From: Cellulosimicrobium terreum
Lineage (GTDB): Bacteria > Actinomycetota > Actinomycetes > Actinomycetales > Cellulomonadaceae
NCBI GenBank assembly: GCA_014803435.1
Contig: JACYFD010000001.1
Span: 124,001-188,000 of the forward strand
Direction: 5' to 3'
DNA: 64,000 nucleotides
The translations under genes and the position numbers were made by a program. Numbering within the stretch: position 1 is the stretch's first letter; each line of letters begins with the position of its first letter. Shown in pieces: positions 50,062 to 60,141 of the stretch. The notes beneath the pieces are model-generated. The model worked only from the letters and a program-made list of their open reading frames with translations, did not search any database and was not told the DNA's origin.

Positions 50062-51753
50062 ATGACGACCACCGACCTGCCGCCCGGAGCCGCGACGAGC
50101 CCTGCGTCGGCCGGCCTCGACCTGATCGTCCCGCCCGGCCTGCGCACGCGCCCGCAGGCGCTGCTGCTCGACTTCGGCGGTGTCGTCTTCCAGACGACCA
50201 AGCGCCCGGAAGGGGTCGGCGAGGTGGCCGCGTACCTCAGCGAGGCGCTGTCCCGCGCGAACCACGACGTGTCCGGCGACGAGCTCGCGACCGTGCTCGC
50301 CGGCGGGCTCCGGGCGCTCAAGGACTGGAAGAACGCAGCGAGCCGTCGGCTCGAGCCGCGCGAGCTCGACCATCGGACCATCGTCCGCGAGTTCCTCGCC
50401 GCACCGCTCCCCGACGCCCACCGCGAGGTGCTCGCGGGCAGTGCCGGCACGATCCTCGCGCTCATCACGTCGACCCTCAGCGTCCACGAGGTGCGCCCCG
50501 GCATCCCCGAGCTCCTGCGCATCGCGCGCGAGCACGGCATCCGGGTCGGCATCGTCTCGAACGCCCACTCCGGTCGCGCCCACCGCGCCCTCCTCGCCCA
50601 GCACGACCTCGCAGACAGCTTCGGCGTCCAGGTCTACTCCGACGAGGTGGGGATCCGGAAGCCGCACCCCGCGATCATCGAGCTGGCCGCCCGTGCCCTG
50701 GGCACGACGCCGGACCGGACCTGGTACGTCGGGGACACCCTGGACCGGGACGTCGTGGCCGGACGTCGCGCCGGCGTCGGCGCCGTCGTCCTGACCCGCC
50801 ACCACCACACCGACACCCCGCCCTACCCCGTCGCGGAGAGGGCGGACGCCGTCCTCGACACGCCGGAAGGTCTCGCGAACCTGCTGCGCGACGCCGCGCC
50901 GTCGGGGCCCGGACCCTCGCCCCTGGCGACGGCGTCCCGACGACCAGCACGTCCGTCGGCCCTCCTGCTCGACCACGGCGGGGTCATGGTCACGTCCGAA
51001 CCTGACGCCCGCGCGCGCTGCGACTTCGCCCAGAGCCTCGCGTCCCGTCTGGGCGCGGCGGGGTACGACGTCGGGGTCGAGGAGGCGCTCGCCGCCGTCG
51101 ACGAGGGCCGGGCGCGGCACCGCGCGTGGAAGGACGAGAACGAGGCGGGCCCGCTCGTGCCTGGCGTCTCGCGCGTGGTCCCGGAGATCGACGCCCCGAC
51201 GTTCTGGGTCGAGCTGGTCGGCCCCTCGTTCGCACACCTGGGTCCCGGCGTCGGGGACTGGCTGCGGTCCGAGGCGCACGCCCTGATGGTCGACTACGCG
51301 CGGGCCAAGAGCGTCCCGACGCTGCGACCGGGCGTGCGCGAGGTCCTCGAGCACGCCCGCGCGGAGGGCATCCCGGTCGCGGTGGTGTCGAACACCGTCT
51401 GCGGCCGCGCCGTGCGCGAGGAGATCGAGCAGTTCGGCCTCGACCACCTCGTCGGCGTCCACGTCTACTCGGACGAGCTCGGGGTCCGCAAGCCCGACCC
51501 GGTGACCGCGCGCACCGCCCTGACGGCGCTCGCCGCCGACCCGGCGTCCGCCTGGTTCGTGGGCGACAAGCCCCACCGGGACGTGGTCGCCGCGCGCGGG
51601 GCCGGCGTCGGGACCGTCGTGCTGGTCCGCGGCGGCTCCACCGACGACGCCACCCTCAGCCGCGCAGACGACGTGCTCGCTCCCGACCACGTCCTGACGG
51701 AGGTCGGCGAGCTGCTCGACCTCTGGACCGCTCCGGCCCGCTGCACCCCCTGA
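50062..51753 (+). CDS. fused tandem HAD-superfamily hydrolase
   Basis: 563 residues made of two complete HAD domains (about 30-270 and 298-555) that resemble each other along their length. Motif I reads LLLDFGGVVF (Asp37) and LLLDHGGVMV (Asp304). Motif II is IVSNAHSG and VVSNTVCG, motif III SDEVGIRKPHP and SDELGVRKPDP, and motif IV GDTLDRD and GDKPHRD. In both, the second Asp of the usual DxD is glycine, as in the epoxide-hydrolase-N-like HAD subgroup, so ordinary phosphatase activity is uncertain. ATG at 50062 follows TAGCGT by 8 bases and there is no ribosome-binding site. It heads the ECF transporter operon, suggesting it processes the imported compound. Confidence 0.82.
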   Translation: MTTTDLPPGAATSPASAGLDLIVPPGLRTRPQALLLDFGGVVFQTTKRPEGVGEVAAYLSEALSRANHDVSGDELATVLAGGLRALKDWKNAASRRLEPRELDHRTIVREFLAAPLPDAHREVLAGSAGTILALITSTLSVHEVRPGIPELLRIAREHGIRVGIVSNAHSGRAHRALLAQHDLADSFGVQVYSDEVGIRKPHPAIIELAARALGTTPDRTWYVGDTLDRDVVAGRRAGVGAVVLTRHHHTDTPPYPVAERADAVLDTPEGLANLLRDAAPSGPGPSPLATASRRPARPSALLLDHGGVMVTSEPDARARCDFAQSLASRLGAAGYDVGVEEALAAVDEGRARHRAWKDENEAGPLVPGVSRVVPEIDAPTFWVELVGPSFAHLGPGVGDWLRSEAHALMVDYARAKSVPTLRPGVREVLEHARAEGIPVAVVSNTVCGRAVREEIEQFGLDHLVGVHVYSDELGVRKPDPVTARTALTALAADPASAWFVGDKPHRDVVAARGAGVGTVVLVRGGSTDDATLSRADDVLAPDHVLTEVGELLDLWTAPARCTP

Positions 51754-51825
51754 GCGCGACGGCGCCGTGCGACCGACGACCCGACCCGACAGAGCGACCC
51801 GACCCCACCGGAAGGCACGTCCATC

Positions 51826-52791
51826 ATGAGCCGCTCGACGAGCACCGCAGCCCCCGCAGCGCCGGCACGCAGCACGCCGGCCCGTCGCACCCACGACCCC
51901 GACGGCATCAGCACGTCCCAGAAGCTGATGATCCTCGTCCTGTCCATGACGCTGTTCGGGGTCGCGGACATCGTCACCGAGATCGTCCCGAGCGTCGAGG
52001 TCGGCCCGTTCGAGCTCGAGGTCGCCTACTTCGCCTTCATCCCCGTGGTCCTCGCCGCGCTGTTCTCCCCGCTGTGGGTCGCGATCGGTGCACCGCTCGG
52101 CGAGATGATCTTCTCCGACATGATGCTGGGAGACTTCTCCGGCGTCGGCGAGATCGAAGGCTTCCTCCAGCTCTTCGTCGGCATCTACGTCGCGGGGTGC
52201 ATCGTCAAGGACCCCCGCCGTCCGGCGCAGCTCGCCGCAGCCGCACTGGCCCTCGTCTCGATCGACAAGGTGAGCTCCGGCCTCATCGACGTCGCGAAGG
52301 TCACCGTCGGGATCGACCCCGAGACCCTGGACGAGGCGGACGGGCTGCTCCGCGCCGTCGTCGTCTCGGAGAGCCTCGAGCTGGTCATGGCCCTGGTCAT
52401 CACCGGGGTGCTGTTCGGCGCCCTGCCCGCGATCTGGCTCGCTCCCCGGCTCTACGGCACGATCGAGCCGCTCATGGGGCTGCGTCCCCGCGACCCGCTG
52501 AACCCCCCGCGCCTCGTCGGGCCCCGCGGCGTGCCGTTCTGGGTGATGGCCCTGCTCGGGATCCTCGGGGCCGTCGCGATCGGGATGGCGTCGCAGTGGG
52601 AGGAGCACGTCGGGCGCGAGAACGCCGTCACGACCGCGGGGTCGTTCGAGCCCGACTTCGTCGACCGCTACGGCGACGGCTTCCTCTGGGTCGCCCTCGC
52701 CGTCGGGGTGGTGCTCCTGCTCGGTGTCGTCGTCGCGATCGCCGCGGCCCGGGCGCGCCGCAGGGACGCGCGCTCCGCGGACGTCGGCTGA
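51826..52791 (+). CDS. putative substrate-binding (S) component of an ECF-type transporter
   Basis: 321 residues, polytopic. A Ser/Thr/Ala/Pro-rich head of 35 residues precedes about six hydrophobic helices (LMILVLSMTLFGVADIVTEI, AYFAFIPVVLAALFSPLWVA, FLQLFVGIYVAGCIV). A charged loop and an additional C-terminal helix (WVALAVGVVLLLGVVVAI) follow. It does not clearly match a named S-component family, so the vitamin or nutrient is unknown. It is assigned by position: its stop overlaps the ATG of the ATPase gene (TGATG), and EcfT follows. GGAAGG precedes ATG. The C-terminal extension beyond the usual S-component length is unusual. Confidence 0.65.
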   Translation: MSRSTSTAAPAAPARSTPARRTHDPDGISTSQKLMILVLSMTLFGVADIVTEIVPSVEVGPFELEVAYFAFIPVVLAALFSPLWVAIGAPLGEMIFSDMMLGDFSGVGEIEGFLQLFVGIYVAGCIVKDPRRPAQLAAAALALVSIDKVSSGLIDVAKVTVGIDPETLDEADGLLRAVVVSESLELVMALVITGVLFGALPAIWLAPRLYGTIEPLMGLRPRDPLNPPRLVGPRGVPFWVMALLGILGAVAIGMASQWEEHVGRENAVTTAGSFEPDFVDRYGDGFLWVALAVGVVLLLGVVVAIAAARARRRDARSADVG

Positions 52792-54521
52792 TGGCAGCGG
52801 CGGTCGAGGTCCGCGGGCTCACGTTCCGCTACCCCGGTGCGTCCGAGGACACGTTGCGCGGGGTGGACCTGACCATCGAAGCAGGCGACTTCGTCGCGGT
52901 GGTCGGGGGCAACGGGTCGGGCAAGACGACGGTGTGCAAGGCCTTCAACGGCCTCGTCCCGCACTTCTGGAGCGGTGACCTCACGGGCAGCGTGCTCGTG
53001 GACGGCCGCGACACCGCGGACCTCTCCGTCGCCGAGCTCTCCCACCACGTGGGGTACGTGTACCAGGACTTCGGCAACCAGCTGGTCCGACCGACGGTCC
53101 GTGACGACGTGGCGTTCGCCCCGGTGAACTTCGGTCTCGAGGACTGGCGGGAGCGCACGGCCGAGGCGATGGCTGCGCTCGACATCGCCCCGATCGCCGA
53201 CCGGTTCACCTGGCAGCTCTCGGGCGGTCAGCAGCACCTGACCGCGATCGCGGGAGCGCTCGCTTTGCGCCCCTCCGTGCTCGTGGTCGACGAGCCCGTC
53301 GCCGAGGTCGATCCCGCCCGCGCCGCCGAGATCTACGAGCGGCTCGCCTGGCTGAACCGGACGCTGGGCACCACGATCGTCGTGATCGAGCACCACGCCG
53401 AGCTCGTCGCGCGGTACGCGCGGTCCGTCGTCCTCATGGCCGACGGCGCGCCGCGCTGGCACCTGCCCGTCGCCGAGGCGCTGGCGCGGACCGACGACCT
53501 CGAGGAGGCCGACATCCCCGCCCCGCAGGTCGCCGCCGTCGTCCGGGCGTTCGAACGGACGGGGCCCGTCCCCCTGACCGTGCCCGACACCGTCCGCTGG
53601 CTCGAGGCACGCGGGCTGGCCGAGGCCGCGGGTCCTTGCCTCCGCCCGGGTGGCGGAGGCGCGGCACCGGGCGGGGACGACGCGCCCGTCGTCGCACGGC
53701 TCGACGGCGTGCGGCACTCCTACCGCGCGGTCTCCGGACCGCGGGTCGAGGTGCTCGACGGGCTCGACCTCGCGGTGCGCGAGGGGGAGCGGGTCGCACT
53801 CGTCGGCAGCAACGGCGCGGGCAAGTCCACGCTGCTCAAGCTGCTCTCGGGTCTCGTCGTCCCACGCGCGGGCACCGTGACGGTCGACGGCACGGACACC
53901 CGCTCGGTCAGTGCCGCCCGGCTCGCCGACCGCGTGTGCTACCTGTGCCAGCGGCCCGAGGAGATGTTCCTCCAGGACTCGGTCCGCGGCGACGTGGCGA
54001 TGCACCCCGCCGCCCGCAAGGTACCGGGGACGCAGTCCCTGGTCGACGAGGTGCTCGACCGCGTGCAGCTCACGCACCTCGCCGACCGCGACGGACGCCT
54101 GCTGTCCGGGGGTCAGCAGCGCCGGGCGACCCTCGCGGTCGGCCTCGCGATGCGACCACGCCTGCTGCTGCTCGACGAACCGACGTCGTCCCTCGACCTG
54201 CGCAGCCGCGACGACGTGATCGACATGCTCGCGGCGCTCGCGGACCACATCCGCTGCACCGTCGTCGCGACGCACGACATGCACCTGGTCGCCGAGTGGG
54301 CCGACCGCGTGATCGTGCTCGACGGCGGCCGTGTCGTCGCGGACACCGATCCCGCGGACCTCTTCGCCCGCCCCGACGTGCTGGCGCGCGCCCGCCTGGT
54401 CCCTCCGCAGGTGACACAGCTCGGGCTGGAGCTCGGGCTCGACCCGGTGCCGCTGTCCGTCCCCGAGCTCCTGGACCGGCTGCCGGTCCGGCGCCGGGTC
54501 GCCGTGGGGGAGGGCCGATGA
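52791..54521 (+). CDS. ECF transporter energy-coupling ATPase, fused A-A' form
   Basis: 576 residues with two ABC cassettes. Cassette 1: Walker A GGNGSGKTT near residue 40, Q-loop YQDFGNQL, signature LSGGQQHLT, Walker B VLVVDEPVAEVDP. Cassette 2: Walker A GSNGAGKST near 340, Q-loop CQRPEEMFLQ, signature LSGGQQRRA, Walker B LLLLDEPTSSLDL. Both lead to H-loop histidines (VIEHHAE and ATHDMH). The YQD.../CQRPE Q-loops are typical of ECF ATPases, which replace EcfA1 and EcfA2 here in one chain (YkoD-like layout). ATG overlaps the previous stop; the EcfT gene overlaps its own stop. Confidence 0.92.
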   Translation: MAAAVEVRGLTFRYPGASEDTLRGVDLTIEAGDFVAVVGGNGSGKTTVCKAFNGLVPHFWSGDLTGSVLVDGRDTADLSVAELSHHVGYVYQDFGNQLVRPTVRDDVAFAPVNFGLEDWRERTAEAMAALDIAPIADRFTWQLSGGQQHLTAIAGALALRPSVLVVDEPVAEVDPARAAEIYERLAWLNRTLGTTIVVIEHHAELVARYARSVVLMADGAPRWHLPVAEALARTDDLEEADIPAPQVAAVVRAFERTGPVPLTVPDTVRWLEARGLAEAAGPCLRPGGGGAAPGGDDAPVVARLDGVRHSYRAVSGPRVEVLDGLDLAVREGERVALVGSNGAGKSTLLKLLSGLVVPRAGTVTVDGTDTRSVSAARLADRVCYLCQRPEEMFLQDSVRGDVAMHPAARKVPGTQSLVDEVLDRVQLTHLADRDGRLLSGGQQRRATLAVGLAMRPRLLLLDEPTSSLDLRSRDDVIDMLAALADHIRCTVVATHDMHLVAEWADRVIVLDGGRVVADTDPADLFARPDVLARARLVPPQVTQLGLELGLDPVPLSVPELLDRLPVRRRVAVGEGR

Positions 54522-55342
54522 GCGCCGCTGCCCGCCGCCGCGACGGTGACGGGCTGTCCGTCGAGTGGGTCAAGCTCGAGCTCATGCGCGTCGCCTACGC
54601 GACCCGGGGCGGGTTCCTCGCGCGCCGGGACCCGCGCGCCGTCCTCGCCTGGTACGTGCTGTGCGGGCTCGCGCCGTGGTTCACCTACGACACGACCGTG
54701 CTCGCCGTGATGTTCGTGCTGGCGCTCGCGTCGGCGCTCGCCGCGCGGATCGGTCCGCTGCTGCTCGGCCTGTTCCTGCTCGGGCTCGTCGGGCAGGTGG
54801 TCTACATCCTGGCGCTCGTGTGGTTCCTCGGTGGTGACCCGAGCGCGATCGAGGGGATCGCGGTGGTGCAGCTCAAGCTGGGCGCGGTGTCGTTGGTGAG
54901 CATGGCCGCGTTCGTGTCGCTCGACCCGGAGAAGCTCTCCGACGCGCTGCTGGCGCTGCGCGCCCCGGCGGTGCTCGGATTCGGAGTCAGCTACGGGTAC
55001 CGGATGGTGCCGCTGCTCATCGACGAGTTCCACACGATCGTCGACGGGCACCGGGTGCGCGGCGCCCCCGCCCGCGGCCACGGTCTCCTCGGCTGGCGCA
55101 CCGTGCGCCGGGTCTCGACCATCGCCGTCCAGGCGTTCTACCCGCTCATGCTCAACGCGGCCAAGCGCACCCGCACGACGGTCGAGGCGCTGGAGACCCG
55201 GGGTTTCACGTACGCGGCGCACGACGACGCCGGGCGCGGGATCCGGTTGGCCCACCTGAGGTACGGCGTCGGGGACGCGGTGCTGCTCGTGCTGAGCCTC
55301 GCGGCGGTGGCCGGTGCGTTCTGGGTGGGGACCGTCGTCTGA
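54518..55342 (+). CDS. ECF transporter transmembrane component EcfT
   Basis: 274 residues with about five hydrophobic helices (VLAWYVLCGLAPWFTYD, GPLLLGLFLLGLVGQVVYIL, GDAVLLVLSLAAVAGAFWVG). The cytoplasmic coupling helices contain the Ala/Arg/Gly-type signatures that dock onto the ATPases: HRVRGAPARG and TVEALETRGFTYA. ATG overlaps the stop of the ATPase gene (ATGA). Last gene of the HAD-S-AA'-T operon. It ends 8 bp before the converging PucR gene. Confidence 0.88.
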   Translation: MSAAARRRDGDGLSVEWVKLELMRVAYATRGGFLARRDPRAVLAWYVLCGLAPWFTYDTTVLAVMFVLALASALAARIGPLLLGLFLLGLVGQVVYILALVWFLGGDPSAIEGIAVVQLKLGAVSLVSMAAFVSLDPEKLSDALLALRAPAVLGFGVSYGYRMVPLLIDEFHTIVDGHRVRGAPARGHGLLGWRTVRRVSTIAVQAFYPLMLNAAKRTRTTVEALETRGFTYAAHDDAGRGIRLAHLRYGVGDAVLLVLSLAAVAGAFWVGTVV

Positions 55343-55350
55343 ACCGGCCG

Positions 55351-56589
55351 TCAACCCTGCGGAGCGGCGCGTGGCACGGCGGGTTCGCGCACCGCGGGGC
55401 CGGCGCCGAGCCGGGTCGCGCGGAGGGCGGCGTACAGCTCGGCGGCCTGGGCGGGACGGTTGACGGAGCGCCCGGTCAGGTCCTCGATCCGCCCGAGGCG
55501 GTAGCCGACGGTGTTGCGGTGGCAGTGGAGCGCGCGCGCGGCCTCGGCCGTCGAGCCGTCGGCCCGGAACCATGCCTCGAGCGTGTCGAGCAGGTGGCCC
55601 AGGTCGGGGGAGTCGGCGAGAACGCCGAGGACGGTGGTCCGCAGCTCGGCGGCCTGCTCGGGGTGCGTGACGAGGAGGACGTCGAGGGGCGCGGCGCCGT
55701 ACGCGTGCGCGCCCGTGGTGCCGCTGGCGACGCACTCCAGGGCGAGGCGCGCCTCCCGCAGCCCGCGGGAGACGTCGGCGACGGACGCGATGGCGCTCGA
55801 GATGCCGACGCGCGTGGACGCGGCGGCCGCCATCGTGCTCACGGCACCCGCGACCTCCTGCTTGCCCCAGCACGCGACGACGCCCACGTGCTCGGCGCCC
55901 CACGTCGACCAGGTCGACCGGACGGCCCGGTGGCGCAGGCGCGCCTCGATGTCGGGCAGCGGGTCGTCGCCCGACGGGTCGAGCTCCGCGGACACGACGA
56001 GGTACGTCCCCTGCTCGGCGAGGCCGAGCGTGCGGAGGATTCCTGTGGCCTCACGGGGCGGGGTGTTGGCGTCCAGCAGGGCCACGAGCATGAGGCTGCG
56101 CGCGTGCTGGCTGCGGCGGTCGCGCTCGTCGACGACGTCGCGGTAGGCGTCGGCCGCGACGTTCGAGAAGCGGTCGATGATGCCCCACACGTCCGACGAG
56201 ACCTGCAGCAGCTGCTCCGACCGGTGCCGGGGCGCCGCCCGCACGACCATCTCGTCCCACAGGGCGAGCCCGGCCAGGCGGTACGCGTGCAGGAGGCTCG
56301 CGAGCGGGATGCCGTACTCGGCCTTGAGTCGACCGGCGTCGCGGGCGGGCGCGAGGTCGTCGGGCTCGCCGCGCATGCTGCGCAGCAGCGACTCGATGTT
56401 GACGGCGACGATGCCGTGGAGGGCCGCGGGAGGGATCCCGGCCTCGACGTACGCGTGCTCGCCCGCCAGGATCTGCGCGACGACGTGGTCGGTGACCTTG
56501 TGCACCGAGTCGTGGAGCTCGCGGAACAGGTCGGCGACCGGCGCGAGCGGTGCGACGTCCGGTGCGGCCACCTCGTCGTGGATCGTCAT
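55351..56589 (-). CDS. PucR-family transcriptional regulator
   Basis: 412 residues. The N-terminal half is helical (RsbR-like: [40 protein letters not shown]). A GGDEF-like central domain of the CdaR type follows. The C-terminal PucR helix-turn-helix is clear ([40 protein letters not shown] near 350-390). ATG at 56589 is preceded by TACCGT (56597-56602, minus strand) with 7 bases between and no ribosome-binding site: leaderless. It is divergent from the aldehyde dehydrogenase / acyl-CoA ligase / GMC operon, 134 bp away, which it probably regulates. Confidence 0.87.
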   Translation of the reverse strand: MTIHDEVAAPDVAPLAPVADLFRELHDSVHKVTDHVVAQILAGEHAYVEAGIPPAALHGIVAVNIESLLRSMRGEPDDLAPARDAGRLKAEYGIPLASLLHAYRLAGLALWDEMVVRAAPRHRSEQLLQVSSDVWGIIDRFSNVAADAYRDVVDERDRRSQHARSLMLVALLDANTPPREATGILRTLGLAEQGTYLVVSAELDPSGDDPLPDIEARLRHRAVRSTWSTWGAEHVGVVACWGKQEVAGAVSTMAAAASTRVGISSAIASVADVSRGLREARLALECVASGTTGAHAYGAAPLDVLLVTHPEQAAELRTTVLGVLADSPDLGHLLDTLEAWFRADGSTAEAARALHCHRNTVGYRLGRIEDLTGRSVNRPAQAAELYAALRATRLGAGPAVREPAVPRAAPQG

Positions 56590-56596
56590 GCCACGC

Positions 56597-56602
56597 ACGG
56601 TA
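56597..56602 (-). promoter_or_regulatory. -10 box of a leaderless promoter (PucR gene)
   Basis: TACCGT on the minus strand, 7 bases before ATG at 56589. Confidence 0.5.
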
Positions 56603-56723
56603 CACCCCGATCCCGGAGGTTCTCTGTGCGGCTGCACAAACGCACCGGGACAACTGCGGGCAGCTGCCCATGGCGGTCCGCGCCAGGGGAGCGGACACTC
56701 GGAGGCACGATCGAAGGAGATCC

Positions 56724-58481
56724 ATGACCCTCACCGCGAGCGCATCGCCGTCGGCCGCCGCCGACCACACGTCCCTGAGCGCTGCTGAGCGCACCGTCCT
56801 CGACGCGTCGATCGACGAGCTGGGGGAGGGCGAGCGCCGCTGGGCCGCCCTGCCCGTGGCCGCGCGGGCCGCCCTTCTCGCCCGTACGCACACGGCGATC
56901 GCGGAGACCGCCGAGGAGTGGGTGACGACGGCCGGCAGGATCAAGGGCATCGACCCCTCCTCCCCGCTCATGGGGGAGGAGTGGATCTCGGGTCCCTACC
57001 CGACGCTGACCGGGTTCGGGCAGCTCGCGCGCTCGCTCTCGGCGCTCGCGGACCGCATCAGCCCGCTCGCCGGCGCGACGTTCGGCACGGCGCCCGGTAA
57101 GCGCGTGACGGTGCAGGTGCTGCCGCACAACGCCTACGAGGCGATCCTGCTGCACGGGTTCCGCGCGGAGGTCTGGTTGAAGCCCGGCGTCGCGGCGTCG
57201 ACCGCGACGTCGCACGCGGGTCTCGCCCAGCACCACCCGAGCCGGACGCAGGGCGTCGGGCTCGTGCTCGGCGCGGGCAACATCACCTCGATCGCGCCGC
57301 TGGACGTCGCCTACGAGCTCGTCGCCCACAACCGGGTCGTGCTGCTCAAGCTCAACCCGACGATGGACGCGATGGAGCCGGTCCTCGCCCGCGCGCTCCG
57401 TCCCCTGATCCAGGCCGACGTCCTGCGCATCGTGCGCGGTGGGGCCGAGGCGGGCGCCTACCTCACGCAGCATCCGGGGATCGCGCACGTCCACATCACC
57501 GGCAGCTCGGTCACGCACGACGCGATCGTGTACGGGCCGGGCGACGAGGGGCGCGAGCGCAAGGCCGCGGACTCCCCGGTCCTCGACAAGCCCATCACGA
57601 GCGAGCTGGGCGGCGTCTCGCCCATCATCGTCGTTCCCGGCGACTGGTCGGACGACGACCTGCGCTACCAGGCCGAGCACGTCGCGACCATGCGCCTGCA
57701 CAACGGCGGGTACAACTGCATCGCCGGCCAGGTCGTCCTGCTCAGCCAGGACTGGGCGCTCAAGGGGAAGTTCCTCGCGGCGCTGCGCACGGCGATGGAC
57801 CGAGCGCCGGCCCGTCCGGCCTGGTACCCGGGCAGCGACTCCCGGCTCGCGTCCGCGACCGGGTCCTACCCCGACGCGACCCGGCTGGGGCCCGACGACG
57901 GCCGTCGCCTCGTCGAGATCCCCGCCGGTGGTGACGGCACCGCGATCGAGCGCACCGAGTACTTCGCGCCCGTCCTCGGCGTCGTCGAGCTGCCCGGCAC
58001 CGGGCAGGCGTTCCTCGACGCGGCGGTCGAGCACGCCAACCGCGACCTCACGGGGACCCTGGGCGCGAACGTCATCGTCGCCCCGAAGGACCGGAAGGCC
58101 CTCGGCGCCGGGTTCCGCGAGTCGATCGCGGCCCTGCGCTACGGGACCATCGGGATCAACGCGTGGACCGGCGTCGGCTACCTCACGGCGACCGCGCCCT
58201 GGGGAGCGTTCCCCGGCCACACGCTCGGCGACATCCAGAGCGGGCGCGGCGTCGTGCACAACGCCCTGCTGATCGACGCGACCGAGCGCACCGTCGTGAC
58301 CGGGCCGTTCCGCCCGTTCCCCCGGTCGGTCGCGCACGGCGAGATCGCCCTGTTCCCCAAGCCGCCGTGGTTCGTGACGGCGCGCAGCGCGGCGACGACG
58401 GGCCGCCGGCTCGCGGCGTTCGCAGCCAAGCCCGGCTGGCTCCGCATGCCGGCCGTCTTCGCCGCGGCGTTCCGCGCCTGA
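56724..58481 (+). CDS. aldehyde dehydrogenase family protein
   Basis: 585 residues. The NAD(P)-dependent fold is recognisable: [20 protein letters not shown] near the cofactor site, [34 protein letters not shown] with the general-base Glu, and the nucleophile Cys in [13 protein letters not shown] near residue 332. [14 protein letters not shown] follows. It is about 90 residues longer than a normal ALDH, with extensions at both ends (the C-terminal [20 protein letters not shown] is unusual). GAAGGAGATCC precedes ATG. First gene of an operon with an acyl-CoA ligase and a GMC oxidoreductase; it would turn the aldehyde into the acid. Confidence 0.87.
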   Translation: MTLTASASPSAAADHTSLSAAERTVLDASIDELGEGERRWAALPVAARAALLARTHTAIAETAEEWVTTAGRIKGIDPSSPLMGEEWISGPYPTLTGFGQLARSLSALADRISPLAGATFGTAPGKRVTVQVLPHNAYEAILLHGFRAEVWLKPGVAASTATSHAGLAQHHPSRTQGVGLVLGAGNITSIAPLDVAYELVAHNRVVLLKLNPTMDAMEPVLARALRPLIQADVLRIVRGGAEAGAYLTQHPGIAHVHITGSSVTHDAIVYGPGDEGRERKAADSPVLDKPITSELGGVSPIIVVPGDWSDDDLRYQAEHVATMRLHNGGYNCIAGQVVLLSQDWALKGKFLAALRTAMDRAPARPAWYPGSDSRLASATGSYPDATRLGPDDGRRLVEIPAGGDGTAIERTEYFAPVLGVVELPGTGQAFLDAAVEHANRDLTGTLGANVIVAPKDRKALGAGFRESIAALRYGTIGINAWTGVGYLTATAPWGAFPGHTLGDIQSGRGVVHNALLIDATERTVVTGPFRPFPRSVAHGEIALFPKPPWFVTARSAATTGRRLAAFAAKPGWLRMPAVFAAAFRA

Positions 58482-58551
58482 CCTGCCCGACGCCGCACCC
58501 GGCCCGCCGGCCCGGCACGCCACCCAGCCCGCCATCGTCGAAGGAGACGAC

Positions 58552-60141
58552 ATGCCGTTCCGCAGCCCTTTCCCCGACGTCGAGATTCCCGACGTCACGC
58601 TCTACGACCTGCTCTTCGCCGACCTCGACGACGCGGACGGCGTGCGTCCCGCCACCGTCGACGGCGCGTCCGGCGCCGTGACCACCTACGGCGCGCTGAA
58701 GGCCCAGGTCGACGCCGTCGCCGGAGCGCTCGCGGCGCGCGGCATCAAGCCCGGCGACGTCGTCGCCCTGCACTCGCCGAACGTGCCCGCGTTCGTGGCC
58801 GTGTTCCACGGCATCCTGCGCGCAGGGGCGACCGCGACGACGATCAACGCGCTCGCGACAGCGTCCGACGTCACCAAGCAGCTCACCGACTCCGGCGCCA
58901 CGCTGCTGATCACGGTGTCGCCGCTGCTGGCCGCGGCCAAGGACGGGGCCGAGGCCGCCGGGCTGGCGAGTACCCGGGTCGTCGTGCTCGACGGCGCCGA
59001 CGGCCACGAGTCGCTGCGCGACCTGCTCGGCGAGGGCCGCCCCGCCCCTGACGTCACGGTCGACCCGTCGACGCACCTCGCGGTGCTCCCGTACTCGTCG
59101 GGCACGACCGCCAGCCCCAAGGGCGTCATGCTCACCCACCGCAACCTCGTCGCCAACGTCATCCAGTCGTCCTCGTCGGTCGGCCTCGACGCCCACGACA
59201 AGGTCCTCGCCGTGCTGCCGTTCTTCCACATCTACGGGATGACGGTGCTGCTCAACCTCTCGCTCCTGCACCGGGCCACGCTCGTGACGATGCCGAGGTT
59301 CGACCTCACCGAGTTCCTGCGCATCACGCAGGACGAGCAGTGCACGTACCTGTTCATCGCGCCGCCCATCGCCGTCGCGCTCGCCAAGCACCCGCTCGTC
59401 GAGCAGTACGACCTCTCGTCCGTGCGCGTCGTCATCTCCGGTGCCGCGCCGCTCGACGGCGCCATCGGCGGTGCGGTCGCGGACCGCCTCGGGTGCAAGG
59501 TCCGCCAGGGCTATGGGATGACCGAGACCAGCCCGGTCGCGCTCATCATCCCGGTCGACGCCGACGACATCCCGGTGTCCAGCATCGGCGTCCCGGTCCC
59601 TAACGTCGAGTGCACGATCGTCGATCCCGAGACCGGCGCGGAGATCCCGCTGCCTGCCTCCGGCGTCAGCGTGCCCGGCGAGCTCCTGGTCAAGGGCCCC
59701 AACATCATGGTCGGCTACCTCGGCAACGACGAGGCCACCGCGCAGACGATCGACGCCGACGGGTTCCTGCACACCGGCGACATCGTGACCGCCACACCCG
59801 ACGGTGTCCTCACGGTCGTCGACCGCCTCAAGGAGCTCATCAAGTACAAGGGCTACCAGGTCGCCCCCGCCGAGCTCGAGGCGCTGCTGCTCACCCACCC
59901 GGGCATCGCGGACGCCGCGGTCGTCGCCGCCCATGACGCCGAGGGTGAGGAGGTCCCCAAGGCGTTCGTCGTCCTGCAGGCGGGGGCCGAGCTGTCGGCG
60001 GCCGACGTCGCGGCGTACGTCGCGGAGCGCGTCGCACCCCACAAGAAGGTGCGGCAGGTGGAGTTCATCGACGCCGTCCCCAAGTCGGCGAGCGGGAAGA
60101 TCCTGCGCAAGGACCTGCGTGCGACAGAGGTGTCCGCATGA
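58552..60141 (+). CDS. 4-coumarate-CoA-ligase-like AMP-binding acyl-CoA synthetase
   Basis: 529 residues. Adenylate-forming enzyme: P-loop-like YSSGTTASPKGVMLTHRN, GQGYGMTETSPVALI (A5 region, reading RQGYGMTETS), HTGDIVTATPDGVLTVVDRL, and the catalytic lysine in PKSASGKILRKDLR near the C-terminus. It activates a carboxylic acid with ATP and CoA; the aryl/medium-chain 4CL clade is the best guess. AAGGAGACGAC precedes ATG. It lies 70 bp after the ALDH gene, and the GMC gene overlaps its stop. Confidence 0.9.
   Translation: MPFRSPFPDVEIPDVTLYDLLFADLDDADGVRPATVDGASGAVTTYGALKAQVDAVAGALAARGIKPGDVVALHSPNVPAFVAVFHGILRAGATATTINALATASDVTKQLTDSGATLLITVSPLLAAAKDGAEAAGLASTRVVVLDGADGHESLRDLLGEGRPAPDVTVDPSTHLAVLPYSSGTTASPKGVMLTHRNLVANVIQSSSSVGLDAHDKVLAVLPFFHIYGMTVLLNLSLLHRATLVTMPRFDLTEFLRITQDEQCTYLFIAPPIAVALAKHPLVEQYDLSSVRVVISGAAPLDGAIGGAVADRLGCKVRQGYGMTETSPVALIIPVDADDIPVSSIGVPVPNVECTIVDPETGAEIPLPASGVSVPGELLVKGPNIMVGYLGNDEATAQTIDADGFLHTGDIVTATPDGVLTVVDRLKELIKYKGYQVAPAELEALLLTHPGIADAAVVAAHDAEGEEVPKAFVVLQAGAELSAADVAAYVAERVAPHKKVRQVEFIDAVPKSASGKILRKDLRATEVSA

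Noticed and set aside
50047-52608. 853-residue open frame on the minus strand
   Set aside because: Antisense to the tandem HAD and ECF S-component genes; no domain.
55203-55216. parS-like GTTTCACGTACGCG
   Set aside because: Only the first half matches; it lies in the EcfT coding sequence with no palindrome.
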